From SAR86 cluster bacterium AG-447-A08 (lineage in GTDB: Bacteria; Pseudomonadota; Gammaproteobacteria; Magnimaribacterales; Magnimaribacteraceae), in assembly GCA_003212335.1 (NCBI GenBank), contig QCQA01000005.1:29868-93867 (forward strand): DNA of 64,000 nt, given 5' to 3'. The notes below the pieces were generated by a model. The model was not told the DNA's origin. It did no database searches and was given only the letters and a program-made list of their open reading frames with translations. A program made the translations under genes and the position numbers. Position 1 is the stretch's first letter. Every line of letters starts with the position of its first letter. Positions 15,584 through 24,216 of this stretch are shown here, in pieces.

Positions 15584-16009
15584 ATGAAAAAGAAAATAAA
15601 TGAACTACTAAATACTGGAATGAACAAGGGTCTAAGCTGGACAACAATAGCTAGCGAAAAATTACTTCTTGCGATTATAGGTATATCAACTTGTATTGCT
15701 TCTGCTATTTATTTATATGAGATGCTCATTGAGCAGAGAATAGAGTTAGCAGATCTATTCATGTTATTTATCTATGCCGAGATACTTGCAATGGTTGGTG
15801 CTTTTTACAGTACAAATCGTATACCTGTAACCTTGCCGATAATAGTTGCAATTACAGCACTCTGTCGCTTGATTATCATGCAAACAAAAGATATGGATGG
15901 AATGATGGTTATGTGGGAAGCTGGGGCTATTCTTGTATTGGCCGTGGCAGCATATGTAATGAGTCTTAAGGACAAATTAAGCTTAGAAAAACTTAAAGAT
16001 GATAAATAA
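15584..16009 (+). CDS. PsiE-family membrane protein
   Basis: The 141-residue inner-membrane protein has four hydrophobic segments (about 26-48, 57-75, 83-100, 108-126). Family signatures are 'LADLFMLFIYAEILAMVGAFY', 'RIPVTLPIIVAITALCRLIIMQTKD'. PsiE is induced by phosphate starvation in E. coli, but its biochemical role is unknown. It is probably cotranscribed with the acylase lipoprotein upstream. I see no clear Pho box before either gene. It ends three bases before a convergent gene. Confidence 0.83.
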   Translation: MKKKINELLNTGMNKGLSWTTIASEKLLLAIIGISTCIASAIYLYEMLIEQRIELADLFMLFIYAEILAMVGAFYSTNRIPVTLPIIVAITALCRLIIMQTKDMDGMMVMWEAGAILVLAVAAYVMSLKDKLSLEKLKDDK

Positions 16010-16012
16010 TCT

Positions 16013-16441
16013 TTAGAGATAGGACGAGAACCTTTCCTTTCTCCATACATTAATTAATACGTCGGAGTTGTTTTCTCTAGAAAACCATATTTTGTCAGAC
16101 TCATTGTTGATCTGATGCACTTTGAGATCTTGTAGACCTGAAGGAGAATTTTCATCAAAGAATTCTTGAATAAATCTTGAATACTTTGGCTCATCATTCA
16201 TCTCTCTTAGATAAATAGCATGTCGTTTAATTTCCTGTAACTCGATAAAATGATAAATAAAAAGAAAAGCATCTTCTGCTTGAGAGACATCTAGAAATAA
16301 AGGATTCTCTTGACTTATCCATACTTTAAATTGATCTCTTATTTGAGAGATTTTAAATTCTTTAAGCGGCTTGCCTAGCTGATTAGTGAAGATCTTATCG
16401 AATTTTCTATAAGTCTTTTCGATATCCTCTTTAATACTCAT
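16013..16441 (-). CDS. Hypothetical protein (142 aa)
   Basis: I do not recognise this soluble, charged protein. It has no signal peptide or membrane segment. It is mostly helical by composition ('IEKTYRKFDKIFTNQLGKPLKEFKISQIRDQFKVW', 'AEDAFLFIYHFIELQEIKRHAIYLREM') and ends in 'DKIWFSRENNSDVLINVW', which could be a short beta segment. It lies 16 bases downstream of the DUF3429 gene on the same strand, so the two may be cotranscribed. Confidence 0.6.
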   Translation of the reverse strand: MSIKEDIEKTYRKFDKIFTNQLGKPLKEFKISQIRDQFKVWISQENPLFLDVSQAEDAFLFIYHFIELQEIKRHAIYLREMNDEPKYSRFIQEFFDENSPSGLQDLKVHQINNESDKIWFSRENNSDVLINVWRKERFSSYL

Positions 16442-16457
16442 TACTTATAAGACTCTA

Positions 16458-16886
16458 TTACCAATTAAAGGTAGCCAGGCTAACCAAGTAACAAATAGAG
16501 ACTAAGAAAGTTAAGGAACCTCTCAAAAATCTATAATCTTTATTTAACATTTGTTCGGAAAAACTTAATTCAAATAGATAAAAAGCAATAAAACTTAGAA
16601 GACCTAGGCATAGGCAGTAGTAGAGGAACATATTTGAGAAGGCTATGATGAAGAAACCTATTAATGAAAAAAATATTCCTGCAATTAATGAAAATATATG
16701 GTTCTCATTTTTAGGCCAACCCCAAGTTATTCCTCCTAAAAAAGATAATATTATTCCTCCATAAAAAGAGAGTAATAAATTGAATATGTATCCTTCTGGA
16801 AAAGGAATAGCAAGAGGGAGAAAGGAAAATGAGAAAAAAGGTATTAAACCTAAATAACCTAAAATTTTTCTTGTTTTGATATTCAT
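16458..16886 (-). CDS. DUF3429 inner-membrane protein
   Basis: The 142-residue protein has about five hydrophobic helices. The DUF3429 pattern is visible: 'KILGYLGLIPFF', 'LLLSFYGGIILSFLGGITWGW' and a conserved Trp/Gly-rich second helix. Its function is unknown; homologues are short integral membrane proteins in marine and other proteobacteria. It starts 18 bases downstream of the alpha/beta hydrolase gene, likely in one transcript. Confidence 0.78.
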   Translation of the reverse strand: MNIKTRKILGYLGLIPFFSFSFLPLAIPFPEGYIFNLLLSFYGGIILSFLGGITWGWPKNENHIFSLIAGIFFSLIGFFIIAFSNMFLYYCLCLGLLSFIAFYLFELSFSEQMLNKDYRFLRGSLTFLVSICYLVSLATFNW

Positions 16887-16904
16887 ACTTGGCAGTAAGG
16901 GTAT

Positions 16905-17702
16905 TTATTTTTTTAACCAATCAATCAGATCCTTAAAAGCTTGTTTATCTTGGATAAGGAATAAGTGCCCACCTTCGTAAAATTTTAACTTACTATTCTT
17001 AATTTCTTTATGCATAGCTTCCATATTAGACATTGGTGCTATCCCGTCATATTTTCCTCCCATCAGAAATACAGGAATATTAATATCACTTAAGGAACTG
17101 AACGTATTGTGATTTTTCCTTGCCAGTAATTGCTTCATGAGATTCCTTGGATCAGCTTTATAGGCTTGCCTTTTCTTTGTATCTTCCTTGATTGAATCCC
17201 ATAGGGATTGATTTGTTTCTATCCACTCTTCAGTTAGTCTATGATCATTGATTTTGATACCTAATTCAGTTTTTGTGTCAGTATCAAGAGACTCTAACTC
17301 ATGTAAAGGATAAGAAGATCCTCCCTCTCCTCCTGAAGAAGTACAAGCTAAGACGAGTTTACTTACCTTATTCGGATGCCTCTTAATAAGTTCTTGAGCA
17401 ACCATGCCTCCAAAAGAGACGCCCATAACAGTTATTTTTTCTATATTAAGCTCATCTAGGATATCCGCTGCATCATCAGCATATTGTTGCATTGAATAAT
17501 CACCTGAAGGTTTTGATGTTTGACCGAGGCCTCTTTGGTCATAACTTATTACTTCAAAGAATTCTGTTAAAGGAGAATCAAGTTGATTAGGTCTGTTTCT
17601 AAGGTCGCCGCCGGTACCTCCAATGTAGAAAATTTGTCCATGCTCCCGGGGAGAGCTCCTTTCTAAATATATATCTAGTTCTTTTGTGCTTATAATGGTC
17701 AT
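16905..17702 (-). CDS. Alpha/beta hydrolase
   Basis: The 265-residue alpha/beta-hydrolase has the nucleophile elbow GVSFGGM (Ser near residue 95), acid Asp in 'GGKYDGIAPM' and His in 'GGHLFLIQD'. The oxyanion stretch 'YIGGTGGDLRN' and 'SYDQRGLGQTSKP' place it near 3-oxoadipate enol-lactonase and carboxylesterase groups. It is cytoplasmic; the substrate is unknown. It heads a minus-strand unit with DUF3429 and an unknown gene, and is divergent from the small secreted protein at 17737. Confidence 0.84.
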   Translation of the reverse strand: MTIISTKELDIYLERSSPREHGQIFYIGGTGGDLRNRPNQLDSPLTEFFEVISYDQRGLGQTSKPSGDYSMQQYADDAADILDELNIEKITVMGVSFGGMVAQELIKRHPNKVSKLVLACTSSGGEGGSSYPLHELESLDTDTKTELGIKINDHRLTEEWIETNQSLWDSIKEDTKKRQAYKADPRNLMKQLLARKNHNTFSSLSDINIPVFLMGGKYDGIAPMSNMEAMHKEIKNSKLKFYEGGHLFLIQDKQAFKDLIDWLKK

Positions 17703-17736
17703 GCGCCTTAAGTATAAATTATAGGATAAAAAAATT

Positions 17737-17949
17737 ATGAAAAAGGCTTACGTTTTGATACTAACACTGAGTGTTTTGAACTTTCCCTCTAACATGCAAT
17801 CGGATGAATTCAGTCTTTTTATTAAAACTTGCAAAACATGTGATTGGATATCGTATCCAATACCTTTTCGACTTAAAGAGCAATGTGAAATTGCTAGACA
17901 AGGCATTTTTATAAAAGGTATGACCAAGTGCTTAAAGACTTATAAATGA
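17737..17949 (+). CDS. Small secreted cysteine-containing protein (70 aa)
   Basis: An unrecognised small protein with a signal peptide (KKAYVLILTLSVLNFPSNMQS) and a mature part of about 48 residues containing four cysteines: CKTC, then C and C spaced about 15 apart ('KEQCEIARQ', 'MTKCLKTYK'). They could form two disulfides in the periplasm. The stop overlaps the glycosidase start (ATGATGA), so the two are translationally coupled. The coupling and codon use argue that it is real. Confidence 0.6.
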   Translation: MKKAYVLILTLSVLNFPSNMQSDEFSLFIKTCKTCDWISYPIPFRLKEQCEIARQGIFIKGMTKCLKTYK

Positions 17950-18998
17950 TGAAAAAATGGAATAAAGAACAAGCTTTTAGTTGGTATGAAAATTTAGATT
18001 GGATAGTAGGCTGTAATTACCTACCAAGTAATGCAATAAATCAACTGGAAATGTTTCAGGTTGAGACGTATGACAAAGAAATAAATCTAAAAGAATTATC
18101 GTGGGCTAAAGATCTAGGATTTAATTCTGTAAGAGTCTATTTACATGACTTGCTTTGGAATGAATCAGACGTGTTTAAAAAAAACTTAAATGACTTCCTT
18201 GATATATGCAATCGTCTTGAAATTAGACCTATATTAGTCCTATTTGATGATTGTCACCGACCTTATCCAAAATTAGGCAAGCAACCAAAACCAGTGCGAG
18301 GAGTTCATAACTCTGGCTGGAAACAAAGCCCTGGTATGGCCCTTGTCCATGAGATTTATGAAAATAAAGAACATGATGAAATTCCACGACTGCAAAAATT
18401 TGTTGAAGAAATTCTTCATGATTTCAGTGATGATGAACGCATTCTCATGTGGGATATTTATAACGAACCTGGTCAATTTGGCATAGGAGAAAAAGCAATT
18501 ACCTTGCTAGAACTTGTATGGAAGTGGGCATTAGAGGTTAGACCTTCCCAACCATTAACAGCCTGTCTAGACGGATCAGTAGGAAAGGATATTATTGAAT
18601 GCAATGCTGAAAATTCCGACGTTATTACCTTTCATACCTACGAGGGTGAAAAGCTACAGGAGACAATAGATAGATTAGCAAAATATGAAAGACCGTTATT
18701 GTGTACTGAATATATGGCTCGAGAATTTGGATCTACTTTTGAGTTCAGTCTACCTATATTTAAAGAGAATAATGTTGGATGTTTCAATTGGGGGCTTGTA
18801 GCTGGAAAAAGTCAAACTCACTTTGGCTGGTCTACCATACTAGACCTGAAAAAGAAAAAAGAGGCTGGAGAGTTCCTAGAAGATGGAGATGCTATACCTG
18901 AGCCTGCAATTTGGTTCCATGATATCTTAAGAGTAGATGGAACTCCTTATAGCGAAGATGAAGTTAATTTCATCAAACAAATAACTTCTTCCTCGTAA
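17946..18998 (+). CDS. GH5-like glycoside hydrolase (cytoplasmic)
   Basis: The 350-residue (beta/alpha)8 protein of clan GH-A type has 'WAKDLGFNSVRVYLHDLLW', the acid/base Glu in 'LMWDIYNEPG' (about residue 177) and the nucleophile Glu in 'PLLCTEYMA' (about 256). 'NWGLVAGKSQTHFGW' matches the substrate-pocket strand of cellulase-like family members, often annotated beta-xylanase or mannanase. No signal peptide is present, so it acts inside the cell, presumably on imported oligosaccharides or a glycoside. It overlaps the small secreted protein gene upstream and is followed after eight bases by another secreted protein gene. Confidence 0.83.
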   Translation: MMKKWNKEQAFSWYENLDWIVGCNYLPSNAINQLEMFQVETYDKEINLKELSWAKDLGFNSVRVYLHDLLWNESDVFKKNLNDFLDICNRLEIRPILVLFDDCHRPYPKLGKQPKPVRGVHNSGWKQSPGMALVHEIYENKEHDEIPRLQKFVEEILHDFSDDERILMWDIYNEPGQFGIGEKAITLLELVWKWALEVRPSQPLTACLDGSVGKDIIECNAENSDVITFHTYEGEKLQETIDRLAKYERPLLCTEYMAREFGSTFEFSLPIFKENNVGCFNWGLVAGKSQTHFGWSTILDLKKKKEAGEFLEDGDAIPEPAIWFHDILRVDGTPYSEDEVNFIKQITSSS

Positions 18999-19006
18999 CT
19001 GAAGAT

Positions 19007-19600
19007 ATGAAAAAATTAGTATTTTTATATTGTATGATTGCTTCGTTTTTGGTCTATTCAGATTCACCCAAGAAAGTCCTGTGTGAGCTAGAAGGGAATT
19101 ATTCAATTACTTATGAAGACTTTAGAAGAAATTATTTTAATGAAGCCGTCGAAATTGCTAAAAATGTTGCTGTTACGACAACACAATCAATTTTCTTTCT
19201 CAATAGAGCTAAACAAACACTCAATAAAGATGCCTGGGACAAGAACAAAATAGATGTAACTCAATATTGGGCTATTGATGAATCTTCAGACGACTTACTC
19301 ACACTAGATTATGTTATCGAACCAGCTCCTGTATGGATAACACAAAGCGACTGGAAAAAAGAGAAGAAAGAAACAGGGTTGATGGTTACCCATTTTCTTG
19401 AAAACGGAGTTATGCATCCAAACTATCCGGAGTACAAAGTAGATGTTTATCAGCTTACTAATGAAGTAAATTGGTTTACAGGAAAGGCTAGGATTAAAGG
19501 AGATATTTGGTTAAAAAGAGTCGACGGAAAGAGGGGTAAAGATCCAAAGATAGAAATTCTCGCCAAGGGAAAATGTGAAAAGCAAAAGAGAAAATTCTAA
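19007..19600 (+). CDS. Secreted hypothetical protein (197 aa)
   Basis: An unrecognised protein with a signal peptide (KKLVFLYCMIASFLVYSDS). The mature part has only two cysteines, one near the start (VLCELEGNYS) and one near the end (KGKCEKQ), which could bridge the chain ends. Alternating Trp/Tyr-rich segments ('VTQYWAIDE', 'PAPVWITQSDW', 'VNWFTGKARIKGDIWLKRV') suggest a beta-sandwich or barrel. It lies eight bases after the glycosidase gene and is convergent with the YeiH gene. Function unknown. Confidence 0.65.
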   Translation: MKKLVFLYCMIASFLVYSDSPKKVLCELEGNYSITYEDFRRNYFNEAVEIAKNVAVTTTQSIFFLNRAKQTLNKDAWDKNKIDVTQYWAIDESSDDLLTLDYVIEPAPVWITQSDWKKEKKETGLMVTHFLENGVMHPNYPEYKVDVYQLTNEVNWFTGKARIKGDIWLKRVDGKRGKDPKIEILAKGKCEKQKRKF

Positions 19601-19601
19601 C

Positions 19602-20510
19602 TTAGATGTTTAATACCAAGATAAGTGAAGTTGGAATGATAGCCAGCCAAACTATTGAGGCTAAAGCGATTGGTTTGAATTTAAGCTGAGATAAACTTTC
19701 TTTACTTATTTGAGTTCCTATACAAAAAAGACCAATTAAAAGGCAAATCCTATTTATCAGTTTTAAATAATCAGTAGTGATCTCGTTGGGTTGAAAAACA
19801 GAATTCAAAACTGTAGCTAAAATAAAGAAAACTACAAATATCGGCAATCCAAAACTCTCATTTTTACTTCTATAAATCCAGGCAGAAAAAATTACTAAAG
19901 GAACTATCCAAATAGTTCTTGCAACTTTTAGAGTAGCTGCAACTTCAACTGATATCTCACTCACACTGGAAGCAGCGCCTACTACTGAAGCTGTATCATG
20001 TATAGCTAATGCCGCCCAAGCACCAAACTGTCTATCACCAAGATCCAGTAAACTATTAGAAAGTGGAAAAAATAATACTGCTATAGCATTTAATAAAAAT
20101 ACGATTGTAATGGCTGTAGTTAAATCTTCAGGTTGAGCCCTAATTGTTGGTGCTACGGAAGCAATGGCAGTGCCTCCACAAACAGCAGTTCCAGAAGCCA
20201 AGAGAAAAGAAAGTTTTTCTGAAACTCCTAGGATCTTTCCAAGAAAAATTACAGCTCCGAAAGCTACAAGAACATAGAAAGAGATCCAAAGAAAAAAGTC
20301 TGAATTTGTTTCGTAAACCGTTCCTAAACTTAAACTTCCTCCTAGAAAAACTATTCCTGTTTGAAGAATTTTGGACCCATATTTTTTTGTAAAAAAATCA
20401 TCCGGAACTTTACAAATAAGGGCCAGGCTGATTCCAAGAAATAAAGAGATAGCTGAATTTCCAATCCACAGGCTTAAACTGAGCAAAACCAATGCAAAGA
20501 AATACAACAT
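19602..20510 (-). CDS. YeiH/UPF0324-family putative sulfate exporter
   Basis: The 302-residue inner-membrane protein has about ten hydrophobic helices. Family motifs are 'GIVFLGGSLSLGTV', 'LASGTAVCGGTAIASVAPTIRA' and 'AWAALAIHDTASVVGAAS'. The family is annotated as putative sulfate exporters; members near taurine or sulfonate genes suggested that role, but transport is not firmly proven. It starts five bases after the phytanoyl-CoA dioxygenase stop, so the two are probably cotranscribed. Confidence 0.87.
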   Translation of the reverse strand: MLYFFALVLLSLSLWIGNSAISLFLGISLALICKVPDDFFTKKYGSKILQTGIVFLGGSLSLGTVYETNSDFFLWISFYVLVAFGAVIFLGKILGVSEKLSFLLASGTAVCGGTAIASVAPTIRAQPEDLTTAITIVFLLNAIAVLFFPLSNSLLDLGDRQFGAWAALAIHDTASVVGAASSVSEISVEVAATLKVARTIWIVPLVIFSAWIYRSKNESFGLPIFVVFFILATVLNSVFQPNEITTDYLKLINRICLLIGLFCIGTQISKESLSQLKFKPIALASIVWLAIIPTSLILVLNI

Positions 20511-20515
20511 TCTAA

Positions 20516-21685
20516 TTAAATGCTGAGATCATCAAGGTTGTAATCAATAATGTTTTGACGAGCTTCTTCATTCCACTTGAATTGTTTTCCTGATTTTAGA
20601 AAGGGTGAGTAAGAAAAAGCTTTTTCATCAGGATATTTTTGTTTGCGCGCTTCGATTGCGTATCCCAGAAGCCTAGATCTTCGTTCTATGATCTCTTCGT
20701 TAAAAACTTGAGATTCGCTATGAATTCCTCCTCCTTGGGTTCCGAGTACAGAAGATCTCTTATGAAAACCAAAATTTACCGTCACCCTTGGTTCATATCC
20801 GCAATTTGGAAATGAACCATGTAACAGCTGACGGTTGCACATCACCACATCTCCAGGGTTGCAAATCATAGGTACAGCACCATTTATTCTCTCGCTTCCT
20901 GATTTAGCAACTAATTTTTTAATATCTATTTTTCCCTCTTTATGTGTTCCGGGAACTACCCAAACTCCGTTAACAGCTGTACTGCCATAAACCTGAGCCA
21001 TAAAATTAAAACCATGTATATCTTCATTGAAATTTTCACTTTCCCAATGAGTGACTCCATCCTGGTGCCACGATACTGCTGCGCCTATTCCAGGTTCTTT
21101 AATAAATAAGGCTTCATTAAATGGAGCAAAATCATCACCATTAATATTCTCAGCTACCTTTAATAATTTAGGATGTGCATAAGTCCTCAAACAGGCATCT
21201 GAAAATTGTAATGAACCAAGCAAAATTAGAGGTACAGCTTCAGGAGCACTTTCATCTGCTTTTGGTTCAAACATTTTAATTTGATGTCTCCCATTAGCTA
21301 ACTGAGTTCCACCCAAAGGATCTCCCAGTGGCTTAGACCAAACAATGGTCAAAGCCTTTGAATTAGCATTCATTGCCGGTTCACCTTTAGAGTCAAATAA
21401 GCTTTCCGGTCCAGTTGGAAATTTAGCAGATAGTCTATTTAAATCCGATTTAATGTCTTCAAGCTCATCCTTATTTAGAACATTCTCAAATATGTAAAAT
21501 CCATATTTTGAATATGCTTCTCTAATGACGCCAGAAAGTAATCCGTTGGAATCTATATCGATTGGACCCCTGTTTGGTAGCTCTAGAGCTCGTTTTTCCC
21601 CCTCCAGGAGATAGTTCTTCATTTCTTCAGAGTCTTGACCGTAGTAATTTGCGCAAGCCTCTATCGACTTAGTTGTATCTATCAT
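20516..21685 (-). CDS. Phytanoyl-CoA dioxygenase-family oxygenase
   Basis: The 389-residue Fe(II)/2OG oxygenase of the PhyH family has the iron-binding HxD in 'VSWHQDGVTHW' and a distal His in 'QLLHGSFPNCGYEPRVTVNFGFH', where the Arg after the His should hold 2-oxoglutarate. 'GVWVVPGTHKEGKI' is also typical. Bacterial members hydroxylate varied small molecules, so phytanoyl-CoA itself should not be assumed. It is upstream of the YeiH gene in a two-gene unit and divergent from the DUF411 gene. Confidence 0.85.
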   Translation of the reverse strand: MIDTTKSIEACANYYGQDSEEMKNYLLEGEKRALELPNRGPIDIDSNGLLSGVIREAYSKYGFYIFENVLNKDELEDIKSDLNRLSAKFPTGPESLFDSKGEPAMNANSKALTIVWSKPLGDPLGGTQLANGRHQIKMFEPKADESAPEAVPLILLGSLQFSDACLRTYAHPKLLKVAENINGDDFAPFNEALFIKEPGIGAAVSWHQDGVTHWESENFNEDIHGFNFMAQVYGSTAVNGVWVVPGTHKEGKIDIKKLVAKSGSERINGAVPMICNPGDVVMCNRQLLHGSFPNCGYEPRVTVNFGFHKRSSVLGTQGGGIHSESQVFNEEIIERRSRLLGYAIEARKQKYPDEKAFSYSPFLKSGKQFKWNEEARQNIIDYNLDDLSI

Positions 21686-21773
21686 TTTTATGGGTATTTA
21701 AATTTAAATTGATTATAAACCCTAAAGTTTCTCTCCAATAGCAGTAATATTCTCAGAGTAGTAAAATAAGAGG

Positions 21774-22244
21774 ATGCTAAAAAATTACCTCATTCAATTA
21801 GTCTTTGTCATGACATTATCTTTGGAGTCTAGTGATACTAATACTCAAAACATTGATTCACAATTCGATTTACTGGTGCATAAAACACCTACGTGTGGTT
21901 GTTGTAAAAAGTGGGTTGATCACATGGAAGAAAATGGATTTTCTATAACAACTGAAGATCATCAAAGTCTTACTATGATAAAAGATGATTTAAGAATTCA
22001 ACCTAAATTTAGGTCATGTCATACTGGTGTTTCGCAGGAAGGTTATTTTTTTGAAGGTCATGTTCCAAGCAAATACGTAGCTCAATTTCTCTCTGAGTCA
22101 AATCCAGGTGCAATTGGTCTATCAGTTCCAGGAATGCCTTTAGGTTCACCAGGCATGGAAGTCGATAATCGCTTCACACCTTATGATGTACTTATACATT
22201 TCCAAGATGGTACAAGTAAGGTTTATGCAGAAATTAGAAAGTAA
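21774..22244 (+). CDS. DUF411 periplasmic metal-binding protein
   Basis: The 156-residue protein has an N-terminal hydrophobic signal and the DUF411 pattern: 'VHKTPTCGCCKKWVDHMEENGF', 'SCHTG', 'FEGHVPSKYVAQFL' and 'GLSVPGMPLGSPGME'. The CGCC motif on a thioredoxin-like opening and the SCHT motif are candidate metal ligands; family members are found with copper-resistance genes. It should reside in the periplasm. No copper efflux genes are in the window, so the metal link is family knowledge only. Confidence 0.87.
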   Translation: MLKNYLIQLVFVMTLSLESSDTNTQNIDSQFDLLVHKTPTCGCCKKWVDHMEENGFSITTEDHQSLTMIKDDLRIQPKFRSCHTGVSQEGYFFEGHVPSKYVAQFLSESNPGAIGLSVPGMPLGSPGMEVDNRFTPYDVLIHFQDGTSKVYAEIRK

Positions 22245-22304
22245 AACTAATATGATCTTGAATTCTTTTTCAATCCTAAAAAATTGATTAAGAGTTAAAT
22301 AATC

Positions 22305-23144
22305 ATGAAGATAGCTCTATACGGATTCACTCATTCTCCCTGGGTACAAGCAGTCTTACTAGCCTTGCATGACAAAGGAATAGAATACGATCTTTTTTTA
22401 AGACCACCTTACAAAGTCTTTAAGCAATGGGGAGTATATATGCCTGCCATTTCTATAAATGATGGTCCTTGGGAAATTGAATCTACAGAAATGCTAGTTA
22501 AATTAGGTTATGAGCCTATTACGATCGAGGAAATAAATGCTGCTAATAGAGCATGGCAAGGAGTGCTTCATCGGACAGACAATCCTTTTAATTTCTTCCT
22601 ATCCTTTTCCCGCGGGGGCCAGGTTTCAAAATCTTTTGCAAATAATATAGTAAATAACTTTTTGTTGAGCTTTGTGGCGTTTTACATGTTCATACTAATA
22701 AATATTGGAAAATTAAGATTAAAACAGCAAGACCCAGAAAATTTTGGGGATCAGTTCATGTATTGGGAAGATTTGATTGATTCGTCCAATGGCCCTTTTA
22801 TAGAGGGAAATAAACCAGGCTCAAAAGACATGATTATGTTTGGGATGATACAATGTCATTCAAGTATTCCTGTTCCAGCATTAGATTCACTTATCAATGA
22901 CCAGAGACTTCAAAGCCTTAGGAAATGGATACACTGCATGCAAGATTACTTTAAAGAATATCCCTATCTTTATTCTGCTAAGTTTTTTGATTCTGGCGTT
23001 TCTGAGGCAGGTTCAGCAAATCACTTTCAAATAACAGTTTTTTGCTTTGGAGTTTTAGTTATGTTCTTGGCCTTTCCTATTACTATTCCATTGGTATTGA
23101 TTCTCATGGGACGAGTTGAACAGAGTAGGATAAAGAATTTTTAA
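22305..23144 (+). CDS. Glutathione S-transferase-like protein with C-terminal membrane helix
   Basis: The 279-residue protein opens with a GST thioredoxin-like domain ('KIALYGFTHSPWVQAVLLALHDKGIEYDLFLRPP', 'MPAISINDGPWEIESTEML'). A mostly helical C-domain follows ('FMYWEDLIDSSNGPFIEGNKPGSKDMIMFGMI'). Residues about 120-137 are hydrophobic, and the last 35 residues form one strong membrane helix ('FCFGVLVMFLAFPITIPLVLILMG'). Membrane anchoring is uncommon for bacterial GSTs. The catalytic residue of the thioredoxin fold would be a Ser or His in 'THSPW'. It might conjugate glutathione to hydrophobic compounds; gshB is elsewhere in this window. Confidence 0.72.
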   Translation: MKIALYGFTHSPWVQAVLLALHDKGIEYDLFLRPPYKVFKQWGVYMPAISINDGPWEIESTEMLVKLGYEPITIEEINAANRAWQGVLHRTDNPFNFFLSFSRGGQVSKSFANNIVNNFLLSFVAFYMFILINIGKLRLKQQDPENFGDQFMYWEDLIDSSNGPFIEGNKPGSKDMIMFGMIQCHSSIPVPALDSLINDQRLQSLRKWIHCMQDYFKEYPYLYSAKFFDSGVSEAGSANHFQITVFCFGVLVMFLAFPITIPLVLILMGRVEQSRIKNF

Positions 23145-23209
23145 GCCGAGCCAATGATAACGGATGCAGCCTTGAATGAATCAAGAGATGTCTAGTCGAT
23201 TACAAATCA

Positions 23210-24178
23210 TCACTTTAGTCTAAAGATTTCAATATACATTCTAGTATCAAAAGGCACTCGAGCACTTACAACATGAAGTGTTATAAAGTGAATGAATGGA
23301 TTTCCAGTCACAACAGTGAAGGTTGCTTTTCCCATTCCAACTAGAGTCTGAGTCATAACGATATACGTAAAAGAAGTTAGAGCAGAAGAAAGGCTGCTGT
23401 AATTTACACCTTGATCAAATAGACTGAATAAAGAATAAAACAAACCTCCAAGCAAAATAACTGTCAGTTTATTTTCAATAAGAACAGCTACTCGTGGAAT
23501 AAAAATCATATGCATCATCACTACAACAGGTAATCCCGCCCCCAAAGAATTTATCACAATACCCAGCGGTATTCCTTGCGCGTATTGACTTGCAGTGATT
23601 CCACCGAAAAAATCTGTAGATCCGGCGAGGATTGGACCAAAGAAATCTATGGCCCAATAGACAATTATTATCCAGAGATCTCTGATCCATTTGAAAGAGG
23701 CAAACAATTTTCTTAGGGAAAATCCTCTTCTTTTTAACCAATACAGTGGTATGACTGTATATATGAATGTGTAAGTGATTATCCAGATAAAAACATCTGC
23801 CTGAGCATGACTTCCAGTGACATAAATATCTGTACCTGGAAAATGAAGACCCATATTAAATACAAACCCTAAAATAACTTGTGTAATCAGTAGATATAGA
23901 ACAGATATCCAGGCTTCTTTCTTTGCTGTAGCTTTGTTGACGGCATATAAATCTATCCAGTTCACTGCTTCTCTTTTTCTAGTCAAAAAGAGCAAAAGAA
24001 AAACAGCTAAAAATAAAACTGGTATATAAGTTGTAACTAGATCATTAAGCCCGTCAGCAGCTATAGGTGCTGTTTCAAAATTATTGCTTACAAGAATAAA
24101 ATAAAAAGCTGTAACTGAAATCCAGATAGCAAGGCCTATCAAGAACACGCTGTTGAAGAGAAACTTCAAGTATTGCAT
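23210..24178 (-). CDS. Polytopic membrane protein of unknown function (322 aa)
   Basis: Eight to nine hydrophobic segments span the protein, with short charged loops (RKREAVNWIDLY, KRRGFSLRKLF). The arrangement of 'FSLRKLF', 'GGLFYSLFSLFDQG' and a C-terminal 'GNPFIHFITLHVVSARVPFDTRM' faintly recalls CAAX-protease (CPBP) relatives, but the EExxxR signature is absent. I would not assign activity. It ends 24 bases upstream of the plus-strand edge of a tRNA gene on the same strand. Confidence 0.7.
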   Translation of the reverse strand: MQYLKFLFNSVFLIGLAIWISVTAFYFILVSNNFETAPIAADGLNDLVTTYIPVLFLAVFLLLFLTRKREAVNWIDLYAVNKATAKKEAWISVLYLLITQVILGFVFNMGLHFPGTDIYVTGSHAQADVFIWIITYTFIYTVIPLYWLKRRGFSLRKLFASFKWIRDLWIIIVYWAIDFFGPILAGSTDFFGGITASQYAQGIPLGIVINSLGAGLPVVVMMHMIFIPRVAVLIENKLTVILLGGLFYSLFSLFDQGVNYSSLSSALTSFTYIVMTQTLVGMGKATFTVVTGNPFIHFITLHVVSARVPFDTRMYIEIFRLK

Positions 24179-24216
24179 CCTTATAGCTTACGTTAATTTA
24201 TAGAAATAGATAGAAA

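Noticed and set aside
15805..16050. Minus-strand frame overlapping psiE and the unknown gene at 16013
   Set aside because: It is antisense to conserved PsiE helices and has no start signal.
22262..22288. TTGAA/TTCAA repeat after the DUF411 gene
   Set aside because: The stem is short and AT-only, as expected by chance here.
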